DNA of 64,000 bases from DATBQN01 sp963755825 (GTDB taxonomy: Bacteria; Acidobacteriota; Thermoanaerobaculia; Multivoradales; UBA5704): assembly GCA_963755825.1 (NCBI GenBank), contig CAVWLA010000001.1:1488001-1552000 (forward strand). The letters run 5' to 3'. The position numbers and the translations under genes were made by a program. The notes beneath the pieces were generated by a model. The model was not told the origin of the DNA and made no database searches. It saw nothing but the letters and a program-made list of their open reading frames with translations. Of this stretch, positions 33,617-42,724 are shown piece by piece (positions within the stretch are counted from its first letter, which is position 1; each line of letters opens with the position of its first letter).

Positions 33617-34249
33617 ATGACCCGAATCCTGCTGGCCGACGATCACCAGGTCGTCCGCCAGGGCTTGAAGCAGATCCTCCAGCAGTCGATCGCCGACGCC
33701 GTCTTCGCGGAGACCGCCGACGGCGACGAGACCCTGGCGCAGGCGCTCGCCGCCGACCACGACATCCTCGTCCTGGACATCGGGATGCCGGGCAAGGGCG
33801 GCATCGAGGTGTTGAAGGAGCTGCGCCAGGCGCGCCCCAAGCTGCCGGTGCTGGTGCTCAGCATGTACTCGGAGGAGCAGTTCGCGGTCCGCGCGCTGCG
33901 CGCCGGCGCGGCCGGCTATCTGACCAAGAAGGCGGCGCCGGCGGAGCTCGTCGCGGCGGTCGTCAAGGTGCTCGCCGGCGGCAAGTACGTCAGCCCGGCG
34001 CTCGCCGAGCGGTTGGCCGGCGAGATCGGCCTGACCTCGGGCCTGGCGCCGCACGAGCTGCTCTCCAACCGCGAGTTCGAGGTCTTCCGCCTCCTCGCCA
34101 CCGGCAAGACGGTGACCGCCATCGCCGAGGAGCTGCGGCTCTCGGTGCCGACGGTCAGCACCTACCGCAGCCGCATCCTCGAGAAGATGGGGATGGCGGA
34201 CAACTCGGACATCGTCCGCTACGCGATGAGCAGCCGCATCCTCGAATGA
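33617..34249 (+). CDS. NarL/FixJ-family response regulator
   Basis: 210 aa. The receiver domain has the acidic pair in RILLADDHQVVRQ, phospho-Asp in DILVLDIGMPGKGG (about 54), and Lys in GYLTKKAAPAE. The LuxR-type helix-turn-helix (about 145-205) reads LSNREFEVFRLLATGKTVTAIAEELRLSVPTVSTYRSRILEKMGM. It binds DNA as a phosphorylated dimer. Its stop overlaps the start of the histidine kinase gene (ATGA), so kinase and regulator are a matched pair. A similar HTH recurs alone at 39.4 kb. Confidence 0.92.
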   Translation: MTRILLADDHQVVRQGLKQILQQSIADAVFAETADGDETLAQALAADHDILVLDIGMPGKGGIEVLKELRQARPKLPVLVLSMYSEEQFAVRALRAGAAGYLTKKAAPAELVAAVVKVLAGGKYVSPALAERLAGEIGLTSGLAPHELLSNREFEVFRLLATGKTVTAIAEELRLSVPTVSTYRSRILEKMGMADNSDIVRYAMSSRILE

Positions 34250-36156
34250 GCGCCATGGGCGGCGGCACGCTCGCGGCGGGCCGGTTTGCGCTCTACGTCG
34301 CCGCCGCCGCCCTCCTCCTCGCCCTCGTCCTGATGGAGCGGCGGGTGCGGCGCTCACGCCGCGACGCGGCGGCGGCGCGCGAGAGCGAGAGCCGCTATCG
34401 GGCGATCTTCGAGCACGAGCTCGACGGCGTCTTCATCCTCGACGACGACGGCCGCTTCGTCGACGTCAACCCGGCAGCCTGCGCGCTCACCGGCCGCACG
34501 CGGCAGGACCTTCTCGGCAGGCATGCCGACGAGATCAGCGGCCCGGACACCGACTTCTCCCCCGCCTGGGAGACCTTTCACCGCGACGGCGAGTACGCCG
34601 GCGACTGGCGGTTCCGCCGCCCCGACGGCTCGATCCGCGAGGTGGAGCTCACCGCCAAGGCCAGCTTCCTGCCCGGCCGCCACCTCGCCATGGCGCGCGA
34701 CGTCACCGACCGCAAGTGGGCCGAGGCCCAGGTGAGGCTGCGCGAGAGCCAGCTCGCCGAGGCGCAGGCGGTGGCGCGCCTCGGGAGCTGGGATTGGCAA
34801 CCGCTCGGCGCCCGGCTCGAATGGTCGGACGAGCACTATCGGATCTTCGGCCTCGATCCCCGCCACGGCGCCACCTACCAGACGATCATCGCCCAGGTGG
34901 TGGCCGAGGACCGCGCGCGGGTCGAGGCGGCGGTGCGCCGCAGCCTCGACCTCGGCGACGACTTCGAGCTCGACTACCGCATCCTGCGCACCGACGGCCA
35001 GATCCGCACCCTCCACTCCCGCGGCCACGTCGAGAAGGGCGCCGCCGGCACCGCCGCCCACCTCGTCGGAGTGGTGCAGGACGTCACCGAGCGGGCGCTC
35101 GCCGAGGAGGCGCTACGCGAGAGCGAGGAGCGCTACCGGGCGCTCTTCGAGGCCGGCCCGTTGCCCAGGCTGCTCTACGACCCCGCGAGCCGCCGGATCC
35201 TGGCGGTCAACCGGAGCGCCGTCGAGCTCTACGGCTACGGCCGCGACGAGCTCGTCCGCATGACCATCTTCGAGCTCCTGCCGGCGGAGGACGTCGAGCT
35301 GCTGCAGCTGCTCTTCAAGCGCCCGCTGCCCGACTTCTTCGACGCCGGCGTCTGGCGGCATCGCACCCGCGACGGCGCCATCCGCTTCGCCCATGTGACG
35401 GGGAGCGCGGTGGTGCTCGACGGCTCCCCGCTGCGCATCATCAGCGTCGCCGACGTCACCGACAAGCGGCAGATCGAGGAGCGCCTGCAGCGCTCGAACG
35501 AGGAGCTCCACGCGCTCTCCGAGCGGCTGCTCGCGGTGCGCGAGGAGGAGAGCGCGCGCATCGCCCGCGAGGTCCATGACGAGATCGCCCAGATGCTCGC
35601 CGCGCTCCGCTTGGACGTCGCCTGGCTGGACACCCACCTCGCCTCCCCGTTCGCGCCGCGGCAGCCGGAGCTCGCCAGGAAGCTGCGGCGGATGTCGGCC
35701 CTCCTCGACAACGCCGTCGACGTGGTGCAGCGGATCATGACCGACCTGCGCCCCGGCATCCTCGACGAGCTCGGCCTCGCCGCCGCCGCCGACTGGTACG
35801 TGCGCGACTTCGAGGAGCGCCTCGGCATCGCCTGCAGCGTCGCGTTCAGCCTCGACGACGCGACCCTCGGGCGATCCCTCTCGACGGCGCTCTTCCGCAT
35901 CCTCCAGGAGTCGCTCGCCAACGTCGAGCGCCACGCCGCGGCGACCAGGGTCGACATCCGCCTCGCCGAGGAGGAGCACCGCCTGCTGCTGCGGGTGAGC
36001 GACGACGGCCGCGGCATCCCGCCGGAGAAGATCCGCGACCTGCGCTCGCTCGGCCTCCTCGGCATGCGGGAGCGGGCGCGTGCGCACGGCGGCAGCGTCG
36101 CGGTCCGCCGCGGCGAGCCGAAGGGCACCGTCGTCGAGGCGACCTTTCCGCGCTGA
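34246..36156 (+). CDS. NarX-type PAS histidine kinase
   Basis: 636 aa. One N-terminal transmembrane helix (about 12-30, FALYVAAAALLLALVLM), then three PAS domains (about 46-155, 170-285, 300-415; RYRAIFEHELDGVF, WQPLGARLEWSDEHYRIFG, RYRALFEAGPLPRLLYD). The HisKA_3 dimerisation helix has phospho-accepting H444 in IAREVHDEIAQ. A HATPase domain follows with FRILQESLANVERHAAA (N box) and VSDDGRGIPPEKIRDLRSLGLLGMRERA (G boxes). It phosphorylates the NarL-type regulator encoded upstream with an ATGA overlap. With no periplasmic sensor loop, input is probably cytosolic through the PAS domains. Confidence 0.9.
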   Translation: MSAMGGGTLAAGRFALYVAAAALLLALVLMERRVRRSRRDAAAARESESRYRAIFEHELDGVFILDDDGRFVDVNPAACALTGRTRQDLLGRHADEISGPDTDFSPAWETFHRDGEYAGDWRFRRPDGSIREVELTAKASFLPGRHLAMARDVTDRKWAEAQVRLRESQLAEAQAVARLGSWDWQPLGARLEWSDEHYRIFGLDPRHGATYQTIIAQVVAEDRARVEAAVRRSLDLGDDFELDYRILRTDGQIRTLHSRGHVEKGAAGTAAHLVGVVQDVTERALAEEALRESEERYRALFEAGPLPRLLYDPASRRILAVNRSAVELYGYGRDELVRMTIFELLPAEDVELLQLLFKRPLPDFFDAGVWRHRTRDGAIRFAHVTGSAVVLDGSPLRIISVADVTDKRQIEERLQRSNEELHALSERLLAVREEESARIAREVHDEIAQMLAALRLDVAWLDTHLASPFAPRQPELARKLRRMSALLDNAVDVVQRIMTDLRPGILDELGLAAAADWYVRDFEERLGIACSVAFSLDDATLGRSLSTALFRILQESLANVERHAAATRVDIRLAEEEHRLLLRVSDDGRGIPPEKIRDLRSLGLLGMRERARAHGGSVAVRRGEPKGTVVEATFPR

Positions 36157-36398
36157 CGCCATGCGCCGCCCGGGCGTTGGCTCCGTATAGTTCCGAGGAC
36201 ACTCGCTGAGAAGGGCGTGATGGGCGGGCGGGGCTGAAGGCGGCCGCCCGTCGCCCGGCCTGTCACCGGCACGACGACAAGCTTGACGAGGTTTCGATGA
36301 CAGACAGCTCGGCGCTGCGGCGATATCGGCCATTGCGGTGTTGCTGTAGGTTCTCGCCAGCGGACCGCGCGAGGGCATGGCGTGCTCTGAGGGCGGCG

Positions 36399-38396
36399 AT
36401 GGACGAGGAGAGCGAGATGCCGGCGAGCAGCCCGAGCCAGAGCGCCGCGGACGCGGAGCCACCCCGCGCCGACCGCGAGACGCTCGCCGAGCGGCTCCGC
36501 CAGGCGGAGGCGGCGCTGCAGCAGAGCGAGGCGCGGCGCCGCGAGGCCGAGGAGCTCTTCCGCCGCACCTTCGAGCAGGTCGGCATGGGGATGATCCACC
36601 TCGGGCTCGACGGCCGCTTCCTGCGCGTCAACGACCGCTACTGCGAGATGGTCGGCTACGGCCGAGAGGAGCTCCTGGCGCGGGGATTCACCGACATCAC
36701 CCATCCTGACGATCTGCCGACCGACATGGTCGACGGCAGGTTCCCGGTGCGGCCGGAGGTCGAGGTGATCCGCCTCGAGAAGCGCTACATCCACCGCCAC
36801 GGCCACGTCGTGTGGGCGAACGTCACCAGCACCCTGGTGCGCGGCGACGACGGCGAGCTCTACGCTCAGGCGCTGGTCGAGGACATCACCGTCAGGAAGC
36901 ACGCCGAGCGGGTGCTGCGCGACTCGGAGCGGCGCAAGGCCGCCGTCCTCGACTGCTCGCACGAGGCGATCGTCACCTTCGACACCCGCGGCCACATCGT
37001 CGAGTTCAATGCCGTCGCCGAGCGCATCTTCGGCCGCAAGCGTGGCGAGGTCACCGGCCGCTGCGTCGACGAGATGCTCGTCCCGGAGCCGCGGCGGGCG
37101 CACTTCTGGGAGACCATGGACGACCTCGTCGCCGAGCGCGGCTCGTCGCTCGACAGCCCGTTCGAGGAGCTCGCCGTGCGCGCCGACGGCAGGGTGTTCC
37201 CGGTCGAGATCGTCGTCGCCAAGCTCGACCTCGAGGCGCAGCCGCTCTTCGCCGCCTCGCTGCGCGACCTGACCGAGCGCTACGACGCCGAGACCGCCCT
37301 CCTCGAGAGCGAGGCGCGGGCGCAGGCGATCATCAACCACATGCTGGGCGGCGTCGTCATGGCCGACGAGGGCTACATCATCCGCTCGGTCAACACGGCG
37401 GCGGCGCGGATGTTCGGCTACCGCCAGGACGAGATCATCGGCCAGCACCTGTGCGCCATCCTCCCCGAGTTCGGCGAGGGCGCCGGCGACCTCTCCCTCT
37501 CCGAGGTCGAGCCGCAGGTGATGGGGGGCATCAGCGAATGGCAGGGGCAGCGCAAGGACGGCTCGCGATTCCCCTTCGAGCTGTCGCTCTGCACCTTCTT
37601 CTCCGGCGGCCACCGCTACGTCGCCGGCAACCTGCGCGACCTCTCCGAGCTGCGCGAGGTGGAGCGCGTCAAGCTGGATCTGATCTCGACGGTGAACCAC
37701 GAGCTGCGCACGCCGCTCACCTCGATCCGCGGCGCGCTCACCCTCATCGCCTCCGGCCTCCTCGGCGAGATTCCGGCCGACGCCGCGGAGATGGTCTGCC
37801 TGGCGGAGCGCAACTGCGTCCGCCTGATCGCGCTGGTCAACGACATCCTCGACCTCGAGCGCCTCGAGCGCGGTCAGCTCGAGATGATCCGCACGCCGGT
37901 CGCCGTCGCCGAGCTGATGACGCGCTCGCGCGAGGTGATCGCCGGCATCGCCGAGGCGGCGGGCGTCGCCATCGAGCTGCGGCCGATTCCCGACGAGCTC
38001 CTCGGCGACCTCGACCGCTTGGTGCAGGTGCTGGTCAACCTGCTGTCGAACGCCATCAAGTTCTCGCCGGCGGGCAGCACCGTCACGGTCTCCGCGCTCG
38101 CCGTCCAGGAGACCATCGAGATCCGGGTCAAGGACCACGGCCGCGGCGTCGCCGCGGCCCATCGCGAGCTGATCTTCGAGCGCTTCCACCAGGTCGAGAC
38201 CTCCGATGCGCGCGACAAAGGGGGCACCGGCCTCGGCCTCGCCATCGCCAAGTCGATCGTCAAGCAGCTCGGCGGCCGCATCGGGCTGGAGAGCGAAGAG
38301 GGGGTGGGGAGCACCTTCTGGCTGCGCCTGCCGGCGGTCGTCGCTCCCCTCGGCGAGCTGACCGGCGGCCTGCATAACCGTATGGAGAACCGATGA
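36399..38396 (+). CDS. Multi-PAS histidine kinase (HisKA type)
   Basis: 665 aa. Order: coiled coil (about 25-55), PAS with PAC (about 58-170), PAS (about 180-295), PAS (about 300-415, MLGGVVMADEGYIIRSVN), HisKA with H434 in STVNHELRTPLTS, HATPase with NLLSNAIKF, DHGRGV and GGTGLGLAIAKS. It has no transmembrane segment, so it is cytosolic. The start at 36399 is chosen over an in-frame ATG at 36297 because the intervening codons (TGT, AGG, CCA, CGA, GCA) are unlike the rest of the gene; GAGGG lies 5 nt before 36399. Its stop overlaps the receiver gene by ATGA. The last 380 residues closely resemble the MHYT kinase at 46-49 kb. Confidence 0.88.
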   Translation: MDEESEMPASSPSQSAADAEPPRADRETLAERLRQAEAALQQSEARRREAEELFRRTFEQVGMGMIHLGLDGRFLRVNDRYCEMVGYGREELLARGFTDITHPDDLPTDMVDGRFPVRPEVEVIRLEKRYIHRHGHVVWANVTSTLVRGDDGELYAQALVEDITVRKHAERVLRDSERRKAAVLDCSHEAIVTFDTRGHIVEFNAVAERIFGRKRGEVTGRCVDEMLVPEPRRAHFWETMDDLVAERGSSLDSPFEELAVRADGRVFPVEIVVAKLDLEAQPLFAASLRDLTERYDAETALLESEARAQAIINHMLGGVVMADEGYIIRSVNTAAARMFGYRQDEIIGQHLCAILPEFGEGAGDLSLSEVEPQVMGGISEWQGQRKDGSRFPFELSLCTFFSGGHRYVAGNLRDLSELREVERVKLDLISTVNHELRTPLTSIRGALTLIASGLLGEIPADAAEMVCLAERNCVRLIALVNDILDLERLERGQLEMIRTPVAVAELMTRSREVIAGIAEAAGVAIELRPIPDELLGDLDRLVQVLVNLLSNAIKFSPAGSTVTVSALAVQETIEIRVKDHGRGVAAAHRELIFERFHQVETSDARDKGGTGLGLAIAKSIVKQLGGRIGLESEEGVGSTFWLRLPAVVAPLGELTGGLHNRMENR

Positions 38397-38761
38397 GAAT
38401 CCTGGTGATCGACGACGAGGACGACATCCGCCGTATCGTCAGCTTGAGCCTCGCCCGGCTGGGCGGCATGGAGGTTCTCGACGCGGCGGGCGGCGCGGCG
38501 GGGATCGCCGCGGCGCTGCGCGAGAAGCCCGACGTCATCCTCCTCGACGTGATGATGCCCGACGTCGACGGCACCACCACCCTCGCCCGGCTGCGCGGCG
38601 ACCCGGCGACCGCCACCATCCCGATCATCTTTCTCACCGCCAAGGCGATGTCCTCCGAGCTCGACCGGCTGCGCCGCCTGGGCGCCGCCGGCGTGCTCAC
38701 CAAGCCGTTCAACCCGGCGACCCTGGCGAGCGAGGTGCGCCTGCTGCTGGAGAGGATCTGA
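38393..38761 (+). CDS. CheY-like single-domain response regulator
   Basis: 122 aa receiver: LVIDDEDDIRRI, phospho-Asp in VILLDVMMPDVDG (about 52), Thr in IIFLTAKAM, and Lys in VLTKPFNPATL. No output domain. ATGA overlap with the PAS kinase before it; the broken HD-GYP gene starts 2 nt after. It is presumably the first phospho-acceptor of that kinase and may act on the solo HTH protein or the former HD-GYP output. Confidence 0.9.
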   Translation: MRILVIDDEDDIRRIVSLSLARLGGMEVLDAAGGAAGIAAALREKPDVILLDVMMPDVDGTTTLARLRGDPATATIPIIFLTAKAMSSELDRLRRLGAAGVLTKPFNPATLASEVRLLLERI

Positions 38762-38762
38762 G

Positions 38763-39384
38763 ATGGAGGGCGGGCGCACCGCCGTCGGCTCGTTCGCCGT
38801 CGACGGCAGCGAGCTCGAGGTGCGCTTCGGCTCGCCGATGACGCCGCACCAGGCGCGCGAGGCTGTCCGCCACCACGACGAGCTGGAGGACATCGTCACG
38901 GCGCGGACCGCCGACCTGCGCGCCGCCGTCGCCGAGCTGGCCGAGGCCCAGCGGCGCACCTGCGCGGCGCATCTCGACACCATCCGCCGGCTGGTGCTGG
39001 CGGCCGAGCTCAAGGACGGCCAGACCGCCCAGCACATCCTCCGCATCCGCCACTACACCGCGGTGCTCGCTCGCGCCCTGCAGATTGGACGGCAGCGGCT
39101 ACCCGCACGGCACCGCCGGCGAGCAGATCCCGCTCGGCGGCCGGATCTGCGCCATCGCCGACGTCTTCGACGCGCTGACCACCGACCGGCCGTACCGCAC
39201 CGCCCTCGCCGCCGCGACCGCCCTCGCCATGATGCAGGGCGAGCGCGGGACGCGCTTCGATCCCCGCCTGCTCGACCTCTTCCTCGCCCACCGCGACGAG
39301 GTGCTCGCGGTCTGGCACACCTTTAGGGACGGCGGCGGCAGCGAGACCTTCGACTCGCTCCCCGAGGAGGAGGCGACGCCATGA
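38763..39384 (+). pseudogene. HD-GYP phosphodiesterase gene with internal deletion and frameshift
   Basis: The first frame (38763 to about 39083) encodes a coiled-coil linker and the beginning of an HD-GYP domain (AELKDGQTAQHILRIRHYTAVLARALQ). At about 39084 the homology jumps to the +1 frame (39085-39384) and resumes at DGSGYPHGTAGEQIPLGGRICAIADVFDALTTDRPYR. The roughly 75 residues that carry the HD metal-binding pair, HDIGK and the HHE motif before GYP are missing. The product therefore cannot hydrolyse cyclic di-GMP. The remaining frame still ends in an ATGA overlap with the HTH gene. An assembly error could mimic this and should be excluded. Confidence 0.75.
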
Positions 39385-39623
39385 CCGAGACGGCCGGGAG
39401 CCGGGCGGCCTCCCCAGGCGCGCCGCACGAGCGGCTCTCGGCTCGCGAGCTCGAGGTGTTGCGGCTGATCGCCGCCGGTAAGCCGGCGACGGCGATCGCC
39501 GCCGAGCTCCACCTCTCGGTGAAGACCGTCAGCACCTACCGCTGGCGCCTGCTGGCGAAGATCGGCCTCATGAAGAACGCCGAGGTCGCCCGCTATGCGA
39601 TCGAACACGGCCTCGCCTCCTAG
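39381..39623 (+). CDS. Solo LuxR-type HTH protein
   Basis: 80 aa, a bare GerE/LuxR helix-turn-helix: RLSARELEVLRLIAAGKPATAIAAELHLSVKTVSTYRWRLLAKIGL (about 18-63). It lacks any receiver or ligand-binding domain. It overlaps the HD-GYP remnant by ATGA and closes the kinase/receiver cluster, so a classical response regulator appears split into a separate CheY and HTH. Without dimerisation partners its activity depends on intrinsic dimerisation of the HTH. Confidence 0.85.
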   Translation: MTETAGSRAASPGAPHERLSARELEVLRLIAAGKPATAIAAELHLSVKTVSTYRWRLLAKIGLMKNAEVARYAIEHGLAS

Positions 39624-39644
39624 GCGTCGGCCGCGAGGCCCGTC

Positions 39645-40160
39645 TCAGCCTTGCCGGCGTGCCCGCCAGAGCACCGGAAAGACGAACCAGATCCCGATCA
39701 GTCCCGCCTGGAGGACGAGAGCCAGGGCGGCGGCCGCGGCCGTGCTCCGCAGAATGACGCCGGCGACGACGAACACCTCGAGGCAGATGGCGATCGAGAG
39801 CGGGATCATGGCGCCGACGAGCAGGCGCGAGCCGAGGCGGAGGAGGCGCTCCGACGCGATGTCCTGCTCGGCCTGGCGATGCAGCGAGGCGGGGGCCATG
39901 ATGAGCGCGATGGCGATGACGATGAGGACGACCGCGGCGAGGTGGATCTGCCGCTGCCACGGCGCCAGCTTGTCGGCGAAGCCCTGATTGAAGATGGCGA
40001 TGAGCTGGAAGCCGAAGAGCGCCTGGATGCCTGGCAGTACCATGCGGCACTCCTCCATGAGGTCCTGCAGGCTCTCGGAGAGCGCCAGCTTCTCCCACGC
40101 CTCGCGGTCCTTCCGGTCCCGACCCGGCTGCTTGGTTCCCATCCGCGTCAAGCCCCTCAT
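39645..40160 (-). CDS. DUF6328-type four-helix membrane protein
   Basis: 171 aa. A charged N-terminus (1-28) is followed by LQDLMEECRMVLPGIQALFGFQLIAIFNQGF, a first hydrophobic helix, and three more near 75-92, 115-138 and 142-162. The ECRMVLPGIQALFGFQL string matches the DUF6328 family of small membrane proteins of unknown function. AGGGGG lies 6 nt before the ATG. It stands alone between the HTH gene, which converges on it, and the next minus-strand gene. Confidence 0.65.
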   Translation of the reverse strand: MRGLTRMGTKQPGRDRKDREAWEKLALSESLQDLMEECRMVLPGIQALFGFQLIAIFNQGFADKLAPWQRQIHLAAVVLIVIAIALIMAPASLHRQAEQDIASERLLRLGSRLLVGAMIPLSIAICLEVFVVAGVILRSTAAAAALALVLQAGLIGIWFVFPVLWRARRQG

Positions 40161-40309
40161 GAATTCCCCCTGCCCTCTAAGCAGGATCGATACCAGAGCC
40201 TGGGAAGCCGGGAGTCAGCGCTGGTGGAGCGTCTCGTACCGGCTGGGGTGAGGAAGGCGTCAGGGCAGCGTACGCAGCGGGCTCGCCGCGTGATCCCCAG
40301 GCGCTGATC

Positions 40310-40777
40310 TCAGACCGAGCAGCCGTCGTGGTCGACCTCGATCGCGCCCGAGCGTGACATGGGCGAAAAGAAAGCCCTGACCTGGCGAGACGAGAGATAC
40401 CAGAGGAGAGCCGCGACGATGGGGACGCCGATGACGGCGCGCGGCTCGACGCCCAGCACCGCGTTGACGAGGTCGCCGGTGAGATTGACGACCAGCAGGC
40501 CGACGCCGAGGCGAAGGCCCCACCGCCTGCCGGTGAAAAACCCATACGCCGAAACCGCGCACGCCAGACAGACCGTGCCGAGAAGAAGCGGTGCCCAGAT
40601 ACCGATGTGCAAGAGGGCCTGGTGACCGCGCGGATTCAGGCGCCAGATGGTCTCCAGCGGCCCGCCGGGAGCGAGGAGCGTGACGGCGGAGAGCCCGCTC
40701 GCCAGCGTGCCGAAGCCGAAGAAGCAGGCGAGCGCCGTCACACCTGCCGGCCGGCGAGGCGACGAGAGAGCGGGCAC
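40310..40777 (-). CDS. Small four-helix membrane protein, unknown
   Basis: 155 aa from a GTG at 40777, only 2 nt after the TAG of the antiporter gene (40780), so it is translationally coupled. Four hydrophobic segments (about 12-32, 52-72, 78-98, 108-130) with a Gly/Leu face and GFFTGRRWGLRLGVGLLVVNLTGDLVNAVLG resemble small DoxX-like or DUF-type membrane proteins, but I cannot assign it. A longer open frame upstream lies antisense in phase to the antiporter gene and is not coding. Confidence 0.6.
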   Translation of the reverse strand: MPALSSPRRPAGVTALACFFGFGTLASGLSAVTLLAPGGPLETIWRLNPRGHQALLHIGIWAPLLLGTVCLACAVSAYGFFTGRRWGLRLGVGLLVVNLTGDLVNAVLGVEPRAVIGVPIVAALLWYLSSRQVRAFFSPMSRSGAIEVDHDGCSV

Positions 40778-40779
40778 GG

Positions 40780-42171
40780 CTAGAAGAAGATCCAGGTCGC
40801 CAGCAGGAACACGGGCACGAGGAAGGGCAGCGTGTAGCGCCCGATGTAGCCGAAGAACGACGGCATCTCGACCCCCATCTCCTCGGCGATGGCGCGCACC
40901 ATGAAGTTGGGGGCGTTGCCGAGATACGTGTTGGCGCCCATGAACACGGCGCCGGTCGAGATCGCCCGCAGGTAGGGCGCCTGCGCCGCGATCAGCGCCG
41001 CGACCGCCTGGCGGCTGGCGAGGCCGGGGTGGAAGCGGCCGAGTGCCGTCGACAGGAACGCGAGGTAGGTCGGCGCGTTGTCGAGGAGCGAGGAGAGGAC
41101 GCCGGCGGCCCAGAAGAAGTGCGCCGGCGTGCGGACCCGCCGGATGAGCGGTCCCAGCGCGCCGAGCTCCCCCGCCTGCAGGATGGCGAGAGCCGGAAGG
41201 ATGGTCAGGAAGACCGCCGCGAAGAGGATCGCCACCTCGCGGATCGGCTCCCACGAGAAACCGTTCGCGGCGCGGACGCGGCGCGGCGTCGTCCACCAGG
41301 AGGCGGCGAGCAGCAGGAGGAGGAAGCCGTCGCGGAGCAGGTTCTGGAGGCCCAGGCGGACACCCAGGACGCTCACCTCGGCCGGGTGCCAGTTGCCCGA
41401 GGCGATGACCGCGGCGAGGGCCGCGAGGAGAAAGAGGAGGTTGTGCGCCCCCTCGATCGCGATCGGCTCGCCGGGCTCTGCCGCGATCCCGGTGGCCGCC
41501 GCCCGCAGCGGGCGGCTGTCGCGCTCGCCGCGAGCGTAGCAGGAGTCGAGGGCGAAGTAGGCGGCAAGGAGGAGGGCCGCGACGGTCGCCGTCTCCGCGG
41601 CGAGCGAGAGGGTCCAGAAGAAGGGGACGCCGACGAGGAAACCGAGGAAGAGCGGTGGGTCGCCGAGCGGCGTCAGCGCGCCGCCGACATTGGCGACCAG
41701 GACGATGAAGAAGACCACCGTGTGGGCCCGGTGGCGGCGTCCGGCGTTGGCGCGGACGAGCGGCCGCACGAGGAGCATCGCGGCGCCCGTCGTGCCCACC
41801 CATGACGCGAGGACGGTGCCGAGAGCGAGGAGCGCCGTGTTCGCCGCCGGCGAGCTGCGGAGCGTGCCGCGCACGTGGATGCCGCCGCCGATCGTGAAGA
41901 GGGCGGCGAGCAGGACGACGAACGGCAGGTACTCGGCGATCGCGGCGTGGAGGATCTCGGCGAGGGCGTGGGCACGGAAGACCCAGACGAAAGGGACCGC
42001 CAAGAGCAGGGCCCAGCCGAGAGAGATCTTGGGGTAGTGGCGGCGCCAGAAGTGCGGCGCGGCGAGCGGAAAGAGGGTGATCGACAGCAGGATGCCGGCG
42101 AACGGCAGCGCGCTCCACGCGGGGAGCGCGGCGCCCAGGCCGCTCGCCGCTCCCGCCACCGTTCCTGTCAT
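40780..42171 (-). CDS. Sodium:proton antiporter / CitMHS-like permease
   Basis: 463 aa, about 11-12 transmembrane helices. Conserved strings of the CitMHS_2/NhaD-related transporters are GTVLASWVGTTGAAMLLVRPLVRAN (about 117-141), VVFFIVLVANVGGALTPLGDPPLFLGFL (about 151-178), and near the C-terminus SSLLDNAPTYLAFLSTA and FMGANTYLGNAPNFMVRAIAEEMGV. This family exchanges Na+ for H+ or carries citrate-type anions across the inner membrane. The small membrane protein encoded 2 nt downstream may be an accessory. Confidence 0.85.
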   Translation of the reverse strand: MTGTVAGAASGLGAALPAWSALPFAGILLSITLFPLAAPHFWRRHYPKISLGWALLLAVPFVWVFRAHALAEILHAAIAEYLPFVVLLAALFTIGGGIHVRGTLRSSPAANTALLALGTVLASWVGTTGAAMLLVRPLVRANAGRRHRAHTVVFFIVLVANVGGALTPLGDPPLFLGFLVGVPFFWTLSLAAETATVAALLLAAYFALDSCYARGERDSRPLRAAATGIAAEPGEPIAIEGAHNLLFLLAALAAVIASGNWHPAEVSVLGVRLGLQNLLRDGFLLLLLAASWWTTPRRVRAANGFSWEPIREVAILFAAVFLTILPALAILQAGELGALGPLIRRVRTPAHFFWAAGVLSSLLDNAPTYLAFLSTALGRFHPGLASRQAVAALIAAQAPYLRAISTGAVFMGANTYLGNAPNFMVRAIAEEMGVEMPSFFGYIGRYTLPFLVPVFLLATWIFF

Positions 42172-42268
42172 CTAGCCACCACCGCGGGACTTTAGCAGCC
42201 GAACCTGCGGAGGTGCCGCCGTGCGCTCAGGCGGGGTCGGCGCAAAACCGGCGACCGAGCCTAGAGGC

Positions 42269-42691
42269 TCACGCGTCGCCCGGCGGATGCTCGTGAAACC
42301 ACGCCGCGATCGAGGGCATGTGGACCTCGAACCCGCCGGGAGTCGAGAAGTTGAGGGCTCCGGCAGGGCTCGAGCTTCGATTCTCGAAGTCGTGCGTCAC
42401 GCCGCCCGGGATGAGGACGAATGCCCCGCGCTCCGCATCCCTCCATTGGTCGCCGACGAGGATGCTCATCGTGCCGGCGATCACATAGAACACGTCGTCC
42501 TCGTCGTGGTGGTGCGGTCCGGGCCCCTTCGTGTGCGGATCGAGCCACCACTCCGAGATGGAGTAGGCATTCCGCGTCTCGGTTCCGTCGGCCTTGAATA
42601 CGGCGCGGATCCGTCCCATCGCAAACTCGCGCCCTTCACCTGGCGCCAGGCAGATGGGAGCGCGATCACCGCCGCCGCTGTTCTCGTTCAT
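42269..42691 (-). CDS. Cupin-domain protein
   Basis: 140 aa. One cupin barrel: motif 1 GPGPHHHDEDDVFYVIAGTM (about 56-75) with three clustered histidines and an acidic ligand, motif 2 PGGVTHDFEN. Likely a metal-binding enzyme or sensor, e.g. a dioxygenase-like or quercetinase-like member; substrate unknown. A GGGAGG site lies about 6 nt before the ATG at 42691. Its codon use is less GC-extreme than neighbours to the left, as in the following genes up to the tRNA. Confidence 0.82.
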   Translation of the reverse strand: MNENSGGGDRAPICLAPGEGREFAMGRIRAVFKADGTETRNAYSISEWWLDPHTKGPGPHHHDEDDVFYVIAGTMSILVGDQWRDAERGAFVLIPGGVTHDFENRSSSPAGALNFSTPGGFEVHMPSIAAWFHEHPPGDA

Positions 42692-42724
42692 CGGTCCTCC
42701 CGTTGTTCGCTCGCATGGTTCAGC

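Noticed and set aside
36297..36398. N-terminal extension of the PAS kinase from an ATG at 36297
   Set aside because: The codons (TGT, AGG, CCA, CGA, GCA) are unlike this genome's usage and the peptide is not PAS-like; the ATG at 36399 has its own GAGGG site.
42200..42300. Second tRNA-Glu fragment marking the far end of an island
   Set aside because: I looked for the tRNA 3' sequence near the cupin end and elsewhere between 42 and 49 kb by eye and found none.
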